Shown: one piece after another, positions 16,373 through 23,972 of the stretch
Position numbering within the stretch: position 1 is the first letter of the stretch
How the letters are laid out: every line of letters begins with the position of its first letter
Assembly (NCBI GenBank): GCA_027351145.1
Contig: DAIEIZ010000081.1
Span: 1 to 27,861, forward strand
Source: Candidatus Moraniibacteriota bacterium
Lineage (GTDB): Bacteria; Patescibacteriota; Minisyncoccia; Moranbacterales; UBA2206
Length of the DNA stretch: 27,861 nt
Direction: 5' to 3'
Translations under genes and position numbers: made by a program
The notes under the pieces: generated by a model
Told to the model about the DNA's origin: nothing
The model's input: only the letters and a program-made list of their open reading frames with translations
Databases searched by the model: none

Positions 16373-16401
16373 ATTGTAGCACTGATAGAGGCGTTTGTCA
16401 A
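16373..16401 (-). promoter_or_regulatory. Sigma70 promoter of the DEAD-box helicase gene
   Basis: On the minus strand, a perfect TTGACA (16401-16396), 17 bases, then TACAAT (16378-16373). Confidence 0.85.
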
Positions 16402-16461
16402 GGCGGTCCGCTTAAATTTTAGTCTGAATTGCAACTTACCTTTAAATAAACGTTCATCGAT

Positions 16462-16490
16462 TTGACAAATAATCAAAAATAATATATCCT
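16462..16490 (+). promoter_or_regulatory. Sigma70 promoter of secE-nusG
   Basis: A perfect TTGACA at 16462-16467, 17 bases, then TATCCT at 16485-16490. Transcription would start near 16497, about 48 bases before secE. Confidence 0.82.
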
Positions 16491-16501
16491 ACATACATTA
16501 C

Positions 16502-16524
16502 AAAAAAGCCCCAAAGGGCTTTTA
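16502..16524 (+). promoter_or_regulatory. Stem-loop at the 5' end of the secE-nusG leader
   Basis: AAAAGCCC pairs with GGGCTTTT around a 4-base loop, starting within about ten bases of the predicted transcript start. The run after it on the plus strand is A-rich, so it is not a normal terminator in that direction. On the minus strand it would be followed by T6 and could stop antisense transcription. It may stabilise the mRNA or act as an attenuator. Confidence 0.5.
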
Positions 16525-16544
16525 AAAAAGCTTTAAAAATCGTT

Positions 16545-16730
16545 ATGAACAAAATTGCCCAATTTTTGAAAGAAGCTAAGTCAGAGTTGCAAAAAGTTAA
16601 CTGGCCTACTAAAAAACAAACTATTAACTATACGCTGACCGTGATTGGAATTAGTCTCGTTTTGTCATTTTTCCTGGGTGGTTTGGATTTCATTTTTGAA
16701 TATATTCTTAAGACTTTTATTCTCAAGTAA
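16545..16730 (+). CDS. secE: Protein translocase subunit SecE
   Basis: 61 residues, the single-helix bacterial form. The amphipathic N-terminal helix holds FLKEAKSELQKVNWPTKKQ, including the conserved KVNWPT motif, followed by one membrane helix (about 29-50) and a short end. SecE clamps SecY in the SecYEG channel that exports the signal-peptide proteins in this window. It lies 32 bases before nusG, the usual bacterial order, and has its own promoter and a leader hairpin. No tRNA gene is seen upstream, although tRNA-Trp is common there in other bacteria. Confidence 0.96.
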   Translation: MNKIAQFLKEAKSELQKVNWPTKKQTINYTLTVIGISLVLSFFLGGLDFIFEYILKTFILK

Positions 16731-16762
16731 GCAATATTAATTATTTTTAGTTCTAAAAAGCA

Positions 16763-17308
16763 ATGGCAAAACAATCACAACATCACGGAAGATCATGGTA
16801 TGTGCTGCATACCTATTCCGGCTACGAGGACAACGTGGCGCGTAATTTGAAACAAAGAATCGAGTCGATGGATATGCAGGAATTTATCTTCGATGTGATG
16901 GTGCCAATTGAAAAGAAAATCAAGATCAAAGCAGGAAAGCGCACAGTGATTGAAGAGCGTATCTATCCCGGCTATGTTCTCGTTGACATGATTGTGACGG
17001 ATGCTTCTTGGTATGTGGTGCGAAATACGCCGAATGTGACCGGTTTTATTGGTCTTGGCACAACTCCGACTCCGGTTGATCCGAAAGAAATCGAAATGCT
17101 CAAAAAACGCATGGGTGTGGATGAGCCGAAATATAAGATTGATGTGAAGGTGGGTGATACGGTCAAAATTATTGATGGACCGTTCAAGGAATTTGATGGT
17201 AAAGTGAATGATGTGGATGAAGAGAAGGGACGAGTGAAGGTATTGGTGTCTATTTTTGGACGCGAAACACCGGTAGAACTGGACTTTTTGCAGATACATA
17301 AGCTGTAG
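16763..17308 (+). CDS. nusG: Transcription termination/antitermination factor NusG
   Basis: 181 residues. The NGN domain starts with SWYVLHTYSGYEDNVARNLKQRI (about 11-33) and holds GYVLVDM and the VTGFIG segment. A KOW domain at about 127-181 begins KVGDTVKIIDGPFKEFDGKV. NusG travels with RNA polymerase, suppresses pausing, and can link it to Rho or the ribosome. It is near the usual length, with no insertion. It is likely cotranscribed with secE and is followed by 159 bases before rplK. Confidence 0.97.
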   Translation: MAKQSQHHGRSWYVLHTYSGYEDNVARNLKQRIESMDMQEFIFDVMVPIEKKIKIKAGKRTVIEERIYPGYVLVDMIVTDASWYVVRNTPNVTGFIGLGTTPTPVDPKEIEMLKKRMGVDEPKYKIDVKVGDTVKIIDGPFKEFDGKVNDVDEEKGRVKVLVSIFGRETPVELDFLQIHKL

Positions 17309-17467
17309 TCTCTACGAATTATAAATCTTTACGAATATGCTAATCCTGATTAACTAAGCTTTTCTTGATATGACCGTGAACAGTTTCTAAATAAAAATTC
17401 ATACATTTGTATTAATCCGTAGAAAAAATATATCAAGTACTAAATCGATAACTAGTAAAATAACATT
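17309..17467 (+). other. AT-rich rplK leader region with complementary segments
   Basis: Non-coding. CTTGATAT (17364-17371) is complementary to ATATCAAG (17430-17437), and CTACGAATTA (about 17313-17322) matches TAATCCGTAG (about 17413-17422) with one mismatch. The two pairings cross, so they would be alternatives or a pseudoknot. No good promoter is seen. Confidence 0.3.
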
Positions 17468-17893
17468 ATGGCTAAGAAAATTAAGACAGTGGTAAAATTG
17501 CAAATCCAAGCAGGGAAAGCTAATCCGGCGCCTCCAGTGGGACCAGCCTTGGGTCAGCACGGAATTAATATTGGTGATTTTTGTGCCAAGTTTAATGATG
17601 CCACGAAAGATAAGATGGGCGATATTATCCCAGCGGAAATTACAATCTATGAAGATCGCAGTTTTGATTTTATCCTAAAAACTCCTCCAGCTTCCGATCT
17701 TCTGCGAAAAGCAGCTGGCGTGGAAAAAGGAGCGGGAAATCCATTGAAAGACAAGGTTGGCAAAATTACCGCGGCAAAGTTGCGAGAAATTGCGGAAAAG
17801 AAAATGAGCGATCTTAATGCCAATGATGTGGAAGCGGCAGAGAAAATTATCGCCGGAACCGCACGTTCAATGGGCGTAAAGATTGAAGGATGA
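17468..17893 (+). CDS. rplK: 50S ribosomal protein L11
   Basis: 141 residues, the normal length. The N-terminal domain has KLQIQAGKANPAPPVGPALG and QHGINIGDFCAKFN; the C-terminal RNA-binding domain has FILKTPPASDLLRKAAG and the final TARSMGVKIEG. L11 binds the GTPase-associated region of 23S rRNA and is needed for factor function. It pairs with rplA downstream, 61 bases away, as in most bacteria. No Shine-Dalgarno is visible before ATG 17468. Confidence 0.98.
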   Translation: MAKKIKTVVKLQIQAGKANPAPPVGPALGQHGINIGDFCAKFNDATKDKMGDIIPAEITIYEDRSFDFILKTPPASDLLRKAAGVEKGAGNPLKDKVGKITAAKLREIAEKKMSDLNANDVEAAEKIIAGTARSMGVKIEG

Positions 17894-17917
17894 TGAAATT
17901 TATTAATATTTTAATCA

Positions 17918-17946
17918 GTGGGAGATCGAAAGGTCGCTTGAACCAC
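17918..17946 (+). promoter_or_regulatory. L1-binding mRNA site mimicking the 23S L1 stalk, before rplA
   Basis: GTGG (17918-17921) pairs with CCAC (17943-17946). Inside, GATC (17924-17927) pairs with GGTC (17932-17935) around a GAAA tetraloop. The asymmetric loop is GA on one side and GCTTGAA on the other. GTGGGAG and CTTGAA..CCAC are also the two conserved strands of the L1 site in 23S rRNA. It ends eight bases before the rplA ATG, so bound L1 would block initiation. Confidence 0.75.
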
Positions 17947-17954
17947 AAAAATAT

Positions 17955-18644
17955 ATGTCACACGGAAAAAAGTATCGCGCAGTAGCTGAAAAACTAGACA
18001 GAGAAAAGAGTTATTCTTTAGAAGAGGCATTGCAACTTGTGCGGGATAATAAAATTGCTAAATTTGACGAATCAGTTGAGGTGCATATCAAAACGGGAAT
18101 TGATCCAAAGAAAACTGATCAACAAATCCGCAGTGCTGTTTCTTTACCGCATGGAACGGGAAAAAATAAGAAAGTGGCTGTGATCACTTCCACGAGTCTT
18201 GAAGACGCCAAGAAATCAGGTGCGGAAATTGTGGGAGGAGAAGAGCTGATTGAAAGAATTAAAAGCGGAAAAATCTTTTCCGAGGACGGTGGTTTTGATG
18301 TTCTTGTCGCGACGCCTGAGATGATGCCAAAGTTAGCCGTGGTTGCAAAAATCTTGGGACCCAAAGGCCTCATGCCAAACCCAAAAACAGAAACCGTGAC
18401 GACCAAAATCAAGGAGACTGTGGACGCACTCAAAAAAGGTCGCGCTGCCTATAAGACCGATAATTCCGGCAATATCCATCAAGTGGTAGGAAAATTTTCT
18501 TTTACTGACGAAAAACTTTTGGAAAATATCAAAGCCTTCATTGAAAGCGTGGAAAAAGTGAAACCAGTTAGCCTGAAGGGAAAATTGGTGCGTAGCATCT
18601 CACTTTGCTCAACAATGGGTATTGGCTTCAAGATTGCAGTTTAA
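17955..18644 (+). CDS. rplA: 50S ribosomal protein L1
   Basis: 229 residues, full length. Recognised by the N-terminal SHGKKYRAVAEKLDREKSYS, VEVHIKTGIDPKKTDQQIR, SLPHGTGK, the domain II segment KILGPKGLMPNPKTETVT, and the end LCSTMGIGFKI. L1 binds the mobile stalk of the 50S subunit at the E site and represses its own mRNA when in excess. The hairpin eight bases before its ATG copies that rRNA site, and there is no separate Shine-Dalgarno. A strong terminator follows. Confidence 0.98.
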   Translation: MSHGKKYRAVAEKLDREKSYSLEEALQLVRDNKIAKFDESVEVHIKTGIDPKKTDQQIRSAVSLPHGTGKNKKVAVITSTSLEDAKKSGAEIVGGEELIERIKSGKIFSEDGGFDVLVATPEMMPKLAVVAKILGPKGLMPNPKTETVTTKIKETVDALKKGRAAYKTDNSGNIHQVVGKFSFTDEKLLENIKAFIESVEKVKPVSLKGKLVRSISLCSTMGIGFKIAV

Positions 18645-18653
18645 TTTGTCTTC

Positions 18654-18700
18654 AACAAAAAAAACTTTTACTTGCAGTGCTGAAAGTTTTTTTGTTTTTT
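18654..18700 (+). terminator. Rho-independent terminator after rplA
   Basis: AACAAAAAAAACTTT (18654-18668) pairs with AAAGTTTTTTTGTT (from 18683), followed by more T. It ends the ribosomal protein unit. Confidence 0.85.
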
Positions 18701-18725
18701 AGCTAAGTATTAAATAAAAAGTAGT

Positions 18726-19289
18726 ATGAAAAGAAAAATAATTATTGGTTTGATCGGGGAAAAAGGGGCAGGCAAGGGTACCGTTTCTGACTATCTAATC
18801 GAAAAATATGGCGCAGTGCATTTTGGCACTTCCAAAATTTTGCGCCGGACGCTGGAAGATTTGCATCTGCCGGTGACGCGGGATAATTTGATTAAGCTGG
18901 CTTTAGTGCTAAAAGAGGGTTATGGCCCTTCAGTCATTATCGATTCTTTGATTCAGGATATGGAAAAAAGCGATGCGGATATCATCATCGCGGACGGTAT
19001 CAGGATGCATGGTGATGTCGAGCCATTCCAGAAACACTACGGGGATAATTTTTATTTGGCTTATGTGACGGCGGATTTGAAATTGCGTTTCGAACGGACT
19101 AAAGCACGCAAAGAAAAAGACGGTGAAGAGAATGCAACATTGGAACAATTTCTTGAAGAGGAGGGAAAACTGACTGAAATTTCCATTCATGAGATTGGCC
19201 GGCATGCTCAGTTTGAGATAAATAATAATGGTACAGCTAAAGAATTGAAAGAGCAGGCAGAAAAGATGATGCAAAAGCTTTTAAAGTAA
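18726..19289 (+). CDS. P-loop nucleotide/dephospho-CoA kinase-like protein
   Basis: 187 residues. Walker A GEKGAGKGT at 11-19 is followed by YGAVHFGTSKILRRTL, like the substrate-binding helix of dephospho-CoA, dNMP and archaeal UPF0200 kinases. IIIADGIR (about 86-93) is the Walker-B-like strand, and the lid is the Arg/Lys-rich RFERTKARKEKDGEEN segment. It should phosphorylate a small nucleotide-type substrate with ATP; the substrate cannot be named from sequence. The C-terminus is a charged helix. It lies between two terminators, so it is monocistronic. A weak promoter may sit inside or just after the rplA terminator. Confidence 0.78.
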   Translation: MKRKIIIGLIGEKGAGKGTVSDYLIEKYGAVHFGTSKILRRTLEDLHLPVTRDNLIKLALVLKEGYGPSVIIDSLIQDMEKSDADIIIADGIRMHGDVEPFQKHYGDNFYLAYVTADLKLRFERTKARKEKDGEENATLEQFLEEEGKLTEISIHEIGRHAQFEINNNGTAKELKEQAEKMMQKLLK

Positions 19290-19311
19290 GTTTTTATAAG
19301 TTAAAAATGTG

Positions 19312-19345
19312 AAAAGCCGCCAGATGTAATTTTGGCGGTTTTTTT
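19312..19345 (+). terminator. Rho-independent terminator after the kinase gene
   Basis: AAAAGCCGCCA (19312-19322) pairs with TGGCGGTTTT (from 19333), followed by a T run. Confidence 0.87.
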
Positions 19346-19387
19346 GATCAAAAAAAAGCTTTTTATAGGCTATTTTAGCTTTTCTGC

Positions 19388-19416
19388 TTGACAAAAAGCC
19401 TATTTGGTGCTAGGAT
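19388..19416 (+). promoter_or_regulatory. Orphan sigma70 promoter facing a gene-free stretch
   Basis: A perfect TTGACA at 19388-19393, 17 bases, then TAGGAT at 19411-19416. On the plus strand nothing coding follows; the next gene on either strand is pth, running toward it. Confidence 0.6.
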
Positions 19417-19422
19417 AGCAAG

Positions 19423-19582
19423 CCACTATTATTTTTGAAAATCCAATTGTTTTTTAGGGTTTCGTGCGTAAGTTTGAAAGCGGAAATACCCTCCTTAGTT
19501 TTCGTGAGTAAGTCAAACGTATTTTTTCGGCATAATTCCTGAAGAGATGCGATCTTGCGTGCGAAACTTTAAAAGACAAGCC
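19423..19582 (+). ncRNA. Candidate small RNA between convergent kinase and pth genes
   Basis: The stretch after the orphan promoter has no credible ORF. It holds two near-identical segments, TTTCGTGCGTAAGT and TTTCGTGAGTAAGT, and AGGGT and ACCCT that can pair. No known RNA family is recognised and no clean terminator was found before pth. A longer transcript would be antisense to the 3' end of pth. Confidence 0.25.
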
Positions 19583-20128
19583 TTATGCAATAAACTTTTC
19601 TATCTCGTCTAATATGGCATTTTCTGCCAGTGTAATTTTTTCCAGTTCTACGGTCTCTAGTTTTCCCAAAACAAAATCGCTAACCCCCATTTGATTTTTT
19701 TCTTTATCGGCTATTTCGTTTTTAATTCCAATTCGCAAGCGAGCGAATTTTTTTGTGCCTAAAATGTCAATAATATTTTGCACACCATTATGTCCGGCAG
19801 AGCTTGAATCAAGCGCAAGTTTATATTTCCCGCATAAAATGTCGATATCATCGTGGATGATTAATAAATCCTCAGTGCCGAGTTTATAGAAAGTGATAAT
19901 TTTTTGCACTGTTTCACCGGAGAGATTCATGAAATTTTGTGGTTTGGCGAGGATGATTTTTTGGCCAGCCAGTTCGCACTGGATTATCTCTGCTGCAAAT
20001 TTTTTCTCTAATTTAAATTCAGGCAAAGACCATTTTTCGCGCAATTTATCAAGAAAATTAAAACCGAGATTGTGCCTAGTGTTTTGATATTTTTGACCGG
20101 GGTTGCCCAGCCCGATGATTAGTTTCAT
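19583..20128 (-). CDS. pth: Peptidyl-tRNA hydrolase
   Basis: 181 residues, slightly shorter than the E. coli enzyme. MKLIIGLGNPGQKYQNTRHNLG carries Asn9 and the catalytic His19; QNFMNLSG has Asn68; HDDIDI holds Asp93; and SAGHNGVQ has the conserved Asn114. It frees tRNA from stalled peptidyl-tRNA, an essential recycling step in the cytoplasm. It is ten bases downstream of the LCP-family gene and is probably its operon partner, driven from the promoter at 21643-21671. Confidence 0.97.
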   Translation of the reverse strand: MKLIIGLGNPGQKYQNTRHNLGFNFLDKLREKWSLPEFKLEKKFAAEIIQCELAGQKIILAKPQNFMNLSGETVQKIITFYKLGTEDLLIIHDDIDILCGKYKLALDSSSAGHNGVQNIIDILGTKKFARLRIGIKNEIADKEKNQMGVSDFVLGKLETVELEKITLAENAILDEIEKFIA

Positions 20129-20138
20129 ATAATGTAAT

Positions 20139-21614
20139 TTAGTTGGGTTTATCTTGCATTTTTAAATAATCTTGATCGTCTTGGGCTTTCTTGAAATCTT
20201 CAATTGAATCTTCCGGCATGTTATATTTTCCAATCAAATCTTTTCCAATAACCAGGATGATATCAAAAGGCTGTTTCGCGGTTATTTTCTGATATTTGCC
20301 TGGCAGTGCGTACGAAACGTTAGCGGGAAGCCTGGTGGCAATTTCATCAAGAGTGAATGGCAATGTTCCTGAATTGGAGTCATAGACATCAGTCGATTCT
20401 TCCAAGTCTTTTCCCGGATCAATTATTACCGTCACATTTTTATAGACCAGGTTCTCGCTAATTAGTTTTTGAATTCTGGTGATAACTGTATTGTCGCCGC
20501 TTTTATTGATAAGCGCAACTGAAGCATTTTCTTTCCCGATTTCTTCACGACGCCTTTTGAGCTTATTTAGATCAAAAATGTTTTGTGCTAAATCATGAAT
20601 TTCACTGAAATTTCCTACTCGTGGAATGAGGATAAAAGCTGGCGTATCCCCATAAAAAACATGAGAGACTTTAAGGAGACTGTCTTTATTCCAAGCGTCT
20701 ACCGCCGCGTTAATTATATTGTCGGTGTCCAGTTTTTTACTGAGTTCAAAAAAACTCGCCAGGTCTTGAGAGGAGATGTTGGTTTTGATATTATCACCGA
20801 GAGCATCAAACAGTTTATTTATGGAGTCGATGTTGAATAACGTTTTAGTAGAAAATAATCGGATTTTTGTTGCTTGAAGAATCTGTTGTTGTCTCTTGGC
20901 TCTGCCAAAATCTCCCTCGGGATCATCATGACGTTCTCTGGCATATTTAAGCGCGAGGTCGCCATTTAGATGTTGAAATCCTTTTTTAAGATCAAAAGTT
21001 TCATAACTATAATTCGCTCCCGGATAACTGGCGTCATAGATATCTCGTTCATTGGTGACATTTACGCCTCCGACAGCGTCAATGATCTGCTTGAATCCGT
21101 CAAAATTCAATACGGCGTAATAATGGATATCGAGCGAGGTGACATCCTTTATGGTTTGGAGGAGCGGTTTCATTGCGTCACTCTCATTTTTGGCATTATT
21201 GAGTCCCGCTTGAAAAACAGCGTTTATTTTTGTTTGCCAATTGGAATCGGGGACGGTGACATATAGATCACGAGGAAGGGAGAGTAAGGCGACCTGGTTT
21301 GTCTTGAGGTTGATATTGGCAATCATGATTGTATCAGTCAGATTTTGTCCAGGCTTACCTTTTCCTGCGATTCCCAAGAGAAGAATGTTAATTCTTTCTC
21401 CATCCGTACTTTTTAGCTCCGATGAGCTATTTTTAGCAATTTGAGCAATGGAGGCAATTGTGTTGAGCAGATTTTCCGGTTTTTGGTATATATTGACTTT
21501 GTTGGTTAGTGCGTTTAGTTTATATAGAAAAAAAGCTCCATAGGCAATTGCACCAAGAAGAACCAGGATAATTAGCCAAAGAAGTATTTTTATCAGTATT
21601 TTTTTTATTTGCAT
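20139..21614 (-). CDS. LytR-CpsA-Psr (LCP) family protein with LytR_C domain
   Basis: 491 residues. One N-terminal membrane helix (about 7-30), then the LCP domain (about 73-255) with ILLLGIAG, NLTDTIMIANI (Asp94), LLSLPRDLYV (Arg115-Asp116), the FDGFKQIIDAVGGV segment, and the Arg-rich YARERHDDPEGDFGRAKRQQ (224-243) that binds lipid pyrophosphate. A LytR_C domain lies at about 363-455 (ASVALINKSGD). LCP proteins move polyprenyl-pyrophosphate-linked glycans onto peptidoglycan or surface proteins outside the membrane. That fits the glycan genes in this window. A helical linker separates the domains, and the C-terminus ends in an acidic/Gln-rich tail. Confidence 0.94.
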   Translation of the reverse strand: MQIKKILIKILLWLIILVLLGAIAYGAFFLYKLNALTNKVNIYQKPENLLNTIASIAQIAKNSSSELKSTDGERINILLLGIAGKGKPGQNLTDTIMIANINLKTNQVALLSLPRDLYVTVPDSNWQTKINAVFQAGLNNAKNESDAMKPLLQTIKDVTSLDIHYYAVLNFDGFKQIIDAVGGVNVTNERDIYDASYPGANYSYETFDLKKGFQHLNGDLALKYARERHDDPEGDFGRAKRQQQILQATKIRLFSTKTLFNIDSINKLFDALGDNIKTNISSQDLASFFELSKKLDTDNIINAAVDAWNKDSLLKVSHVFYGDTPAFILIPRVGNFSEIHDLAQNIFDLNKLKRRREEIGKENASVALINKSGDNTVITRIQKLISENLVYKNVTVIIDPGKDLEESTDVYDSNSGTLPFTLDEIATRLPANVSYALPGKYQKITAKQPFDIILVIGKDLIGKYNMPEDSIEDFKKAQDDQDYLKMQDKPN

Positions 21615-21642
21615 TATTTAAAGACTAGTTAAGCTTATCTGA

Positions 21643-21671
21643 ATCATAGCCTGATAATGGTTTGTAGTCAA
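21643..21671 (-). promoter_or_regulatory. Sigma70 promoter of the LCP-pth operon
   Basis: On the minus strand, TTGACT (21671-21666), 17 bases, TATGAT (21648-21643). Confidence 0.78.
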
Positions 21672-21701
21672 ATTATGGCTTTTTAGAGGGAAAATTTAGT
21701 C

Positions 21702-21730
21702 TTGCCAAATATATATTTTTCTGCTATGCT
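21702..21730 (+). promoter_or_regulatory. Sigma70 promoter of lepB
   Basis: TTGCCA at 21702-21707, 17 bases, TATGCT at 21725-21730. A second -10-like box, TATACT, lies near 21750, so there may be two starts. It is divergent from the LCP promoter. Confidence 0.65.
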
Positions 21731-21774
21731 TAAAATTATTCGGTGCTATACTTAATCTAATAAGCTATATTTTT

Positions 21775-22431
21775 ATGGAGGAGAATAGAGAGCGGAATGC
21801 GAATGATGAAGTTATTAGCGAGAGACGAGAATTGTCTCAAGATGATTATGTGGGAGTGGGAGGATTTGTGTTGGAAATAATCAAAATTATTTTTTTGGCG
21901 TTTTTGATTATAGTTCCGATTAGGGTTTTTCTATTTCAGCCGTTTTTTGTGCAAGGCGCTAGTATGGAACCGAATTTTGAAAACGGGCAATATCTAATCG
22001 TAAATGAGTTTGGCTTCAAAAAGACAACGATTGGCTTTGGTGATATCAAGTTTTTCTCTGTTGGAGCTTTTCGTGCAATTCCTAGGCAAAAAGTAGTGGT
22101 TTTTCGCTATCCCAAAGATCCAAGCAAATTTTTTATTAAAAGAATTATAGGACTTCCGGGAGAAAGAATTGAAGTGAAGGATGGCGGGTATAGGATTTTT
22201 AATGCTGAGCATCCAGATGGTTTTTCTCCTGACGAGAGTGCTTATTTGCCAAAAGGAGTGAAAACGGCAGGAGATATATCTATGACACTGAAGAATAATG
22301 AATACTTTGTGATGGGAGATAATCGACCATTTAGCTCAGATTCGAGAGTTTGGGGCGTTGTTTCGGATGACAATATTATTGGCGAGGTGCTTTTGCGCGC
22401 CTGGCCGCTCAATCAAATCTCTGTGTTTTAA
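21775..22431 (+). CDS. lepB: Signal peptidase I
   Basis: 218 residues. An acidic/charged N-terminal 28 residues, one membrane helix (about 30-52), then the S26 peptidase domain outside: QGASMEPNF with nucleophile Ser63, FIKRIIGLPGERIEV with general base Lys122, and MGDNRPFSSDSRVWG near 181-195. It cuts signal peptides after export by Sec, such as those of the deacetylase and the beta-helix protein here. It is the single-helix, Gram-positive-like form. It is monocistronic, with a terminator before hisS. Confidence 0.96.
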   Translation: MEENRERNANDEVISERRELSQDDYVGVGGFVLEIIKIIFLAFLIIVPIRVFLFQPFFVQGASMEPNFENGQYLIVNEFGFKKTTIGFGDIKFFSVGAFRAIPRQKVVVFRYPKDPSKFFIKRIIGLPGERIEVKDGGYRIFNAEHPDGFSPDESAYLPKGVKTAGDISMTLKNNEYFVMGDNRPFSSDSRVWGVVSDDNIIGEVLLRAWPLNQISVF

Positions 22432-22443
22432 GATTGCTCCCCA

Positions 22444-22518
22444 GGAAAGGAGAGATGAGGAGGATTTGAAAAATTATTAATTATCGTATTGGTTTTCGAA
22501 TCCTTTCCGATCTTTTTT
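22444..22518 (+). terminator. Terminator after lepB
   Basis: GGATTTGAAAA (22462-22472) pairs with TTTTCGAATCC (22493-22503), and an outer GGAAAGG (22444-22450) can pair with CCTTTCC (22502-22508). T7 follows at 22512-22518. Confidence 0.7.
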
Positions 22519-22562
22519 TCAAAAGGAAGCACTTAATCTAATTTTTTATTTTTAATTCCCAT

Positions 22563-23972
22563 ATGCCTAAAGTAAAAAAGAATGCAATAGCGGAAAAGAT
22601 TGTTTCGAAAAAAGCGATTAAGAAAATGAGAATAGAAAAGCCAAAAGATGAGCCATTGGTCTTGCAAACTTTACGTGGGATGAAAGATATATTGCCGGAA
22701 GACCAGGCGTATTGGGAGCAGGTCAGGAGAGTGTCGGAAAGATTGGCACGTGATTATGGTTTTTCTCGTATTGATGTTCCACTTCTGGAATTTGCTAATT
22801 TATTTACCAGGAATATCGGCGGGGGAACGGATATTGTGGAAAAGGAGATGTATGCTTTTGTCACTCGCGGCGGGGATAAGGTTGCACTTCGTCCGGAAAT
22901 GACTGCTGGAATTTGTCGCAGTTTCATTCAACACGGAATGCACACGTTGGCAAAGCCGGTGAAGCTATTTTCGATTGGTCCGGTTTATCGCTATGATCGT
23001 CCGCAAGAAGGACGCTATCGAGAACACTATCAAGCCAATTTTGATGCTTTTGGAGAAGATGATCCAATTTTGGACGCACAGATAATTCAAATGGCGCATC
23101 GCTTGGCGCATTGCTTGGGATTGAGAGCTATCCAAATTCAAGTCAATTCAATCGGTTGCGCTGTTTGCAAAAAAGATTACAATAATTTATTGGTAAATTA
23201 TTTGGAATCAAAAAAGACTAAGCTTTGTCAGGATTGCAAGAGGAGACTGGAAATTAATCCTTTGCGCGTTTTGGATTGCAAGGAAGATAAATGTTCTCAA
23301 GTGGCGGCAACTGCTCCGCAAGCTGTTGATCATCTTTGTGATGATTGCCGCGTGCATTTTAAGACGCTTTTGGAATACTTGGATGAACTAGATTTACCCT
23401 ATACGATCAATCCTCGTCTTGTTCGGGGACTGGATTATTACACGAAAACTGTTTTTGAAATTTGGTCAGGATCAGAAGAAGGCAAAAAAGCTTCTCTTGG
23501 CGGTGGCGGACGTTATGATAAGCTAATTAAAATGATGGGAGGAGAAGATACTCCGGCTATTGGCTTTGCGATTGGGGTTGAACGAATGATCTTTGAAATG
23601 AAAAGGGTGCAGGCGAAGTCTTATAAACCAATGAAACCACGTGTCTTTTTGGCACAACTAGGCAGTCTTGCAAAGAAAAAAAGTCTACGTTTGTTTTCTG
23701 ATCTAGAAAAGAATGGTATTCTTACGGCTGAAAGTTTTGGTCGCGGAAGCCTTAAGTCACAGTTGAAAATTGCTAATCGTCTTGGGGTGGAGCTAACCTT
23801 GATTCTCGGCCAGAAAGAAACATTGGACGGAACAGTAATAATTAAGAATATGACTACCGGCGTGCAAGAAACGGTTAGCATGGAAAGGCTGGTGGATATT
23901 ATTAAGAAAAAACTAAAAACCGATAACGTGGTTATTTACCACAATCACGATCACGATGAGTTGATCGGGTGA
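22563..23972 (+). CDS. hisS: Histidyl-tRNA synthetase
   Basis: 469 residues. A basic Lys-rich N-terminal extension of about 35 residues precedes the class II core, which starts TLRGMKDILPED. Motif 2 is YRYDRPQEGRYREHYQ (near 140-160) and the HisA motif is RGLDYYTKTVFE at 288-299; GGGGRYDKL and IGFAIGVERM follow, then the anticodon-binding domain (about 360-455). Cys pairs (CAVC, CQDC, CKEDKC, CDDC) in the insertion between motifs could bind zinc, as in many bacterial HisRS. It charges tRNA-His in the cytoplasm. The end, HNHDHDE, is unusually His/Asp-rich. The basic extension may be real, or translation may begin at a later ATG such as residue 22. Confidence 0.97.
   Translation: MPKVKKNAIAEKIVSKKAIKKMRIEKPKDEPLVLQTLRGMKDILPEDQAYWEQVRRVSERLARDYGFSRIDVPLLEFANLFTRNIGGGTDIVEKEMYAFVTRGGDKVALRPEMTAGICRSFIQHGMHTLAKPVKLFSIGPVYRYDRPQEGRYREHYQANFDAFGEDDPILDAQIIQMAHRLAHCLGLRAIQIQVNSIGCAVCKKDYNNLLVNYLESKKTKLCQDCKRRLEINPLRVLDCKEDKCSQVAATAPQAVDHLCDDCRVHFKTLLEYLDELDLPYTINPRLVRGLDYYTKTVFEIWSGSEEGKKASLGGGGRYDKLIKMMGGEDTPAIGFAIGVERMIFEMKRVQAKSYKPMKPRVFLAQLGSLAKKKSLRLFSDLEKNGILTAESFGRGSLKSQLKIANRLGVELTLILGQKETLDGTVIIKNMTTGVQETVSMERLVDIIKKKLKTDNVVIYHNHDHDELIG

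Noticed and set aside
16260..16544. tRNA gene before secE
   Set aside because: Checked both strands by eye; no acceptor, anticodon and T-arm set is present. The stretch holds two promoters and leader hairpins only.
16793..17299. 168-codon open frame opposite nusG
   Set aside because: Composition (His/Phe/Ile-rich) is typical of an antisense shadow; nusG is certain.
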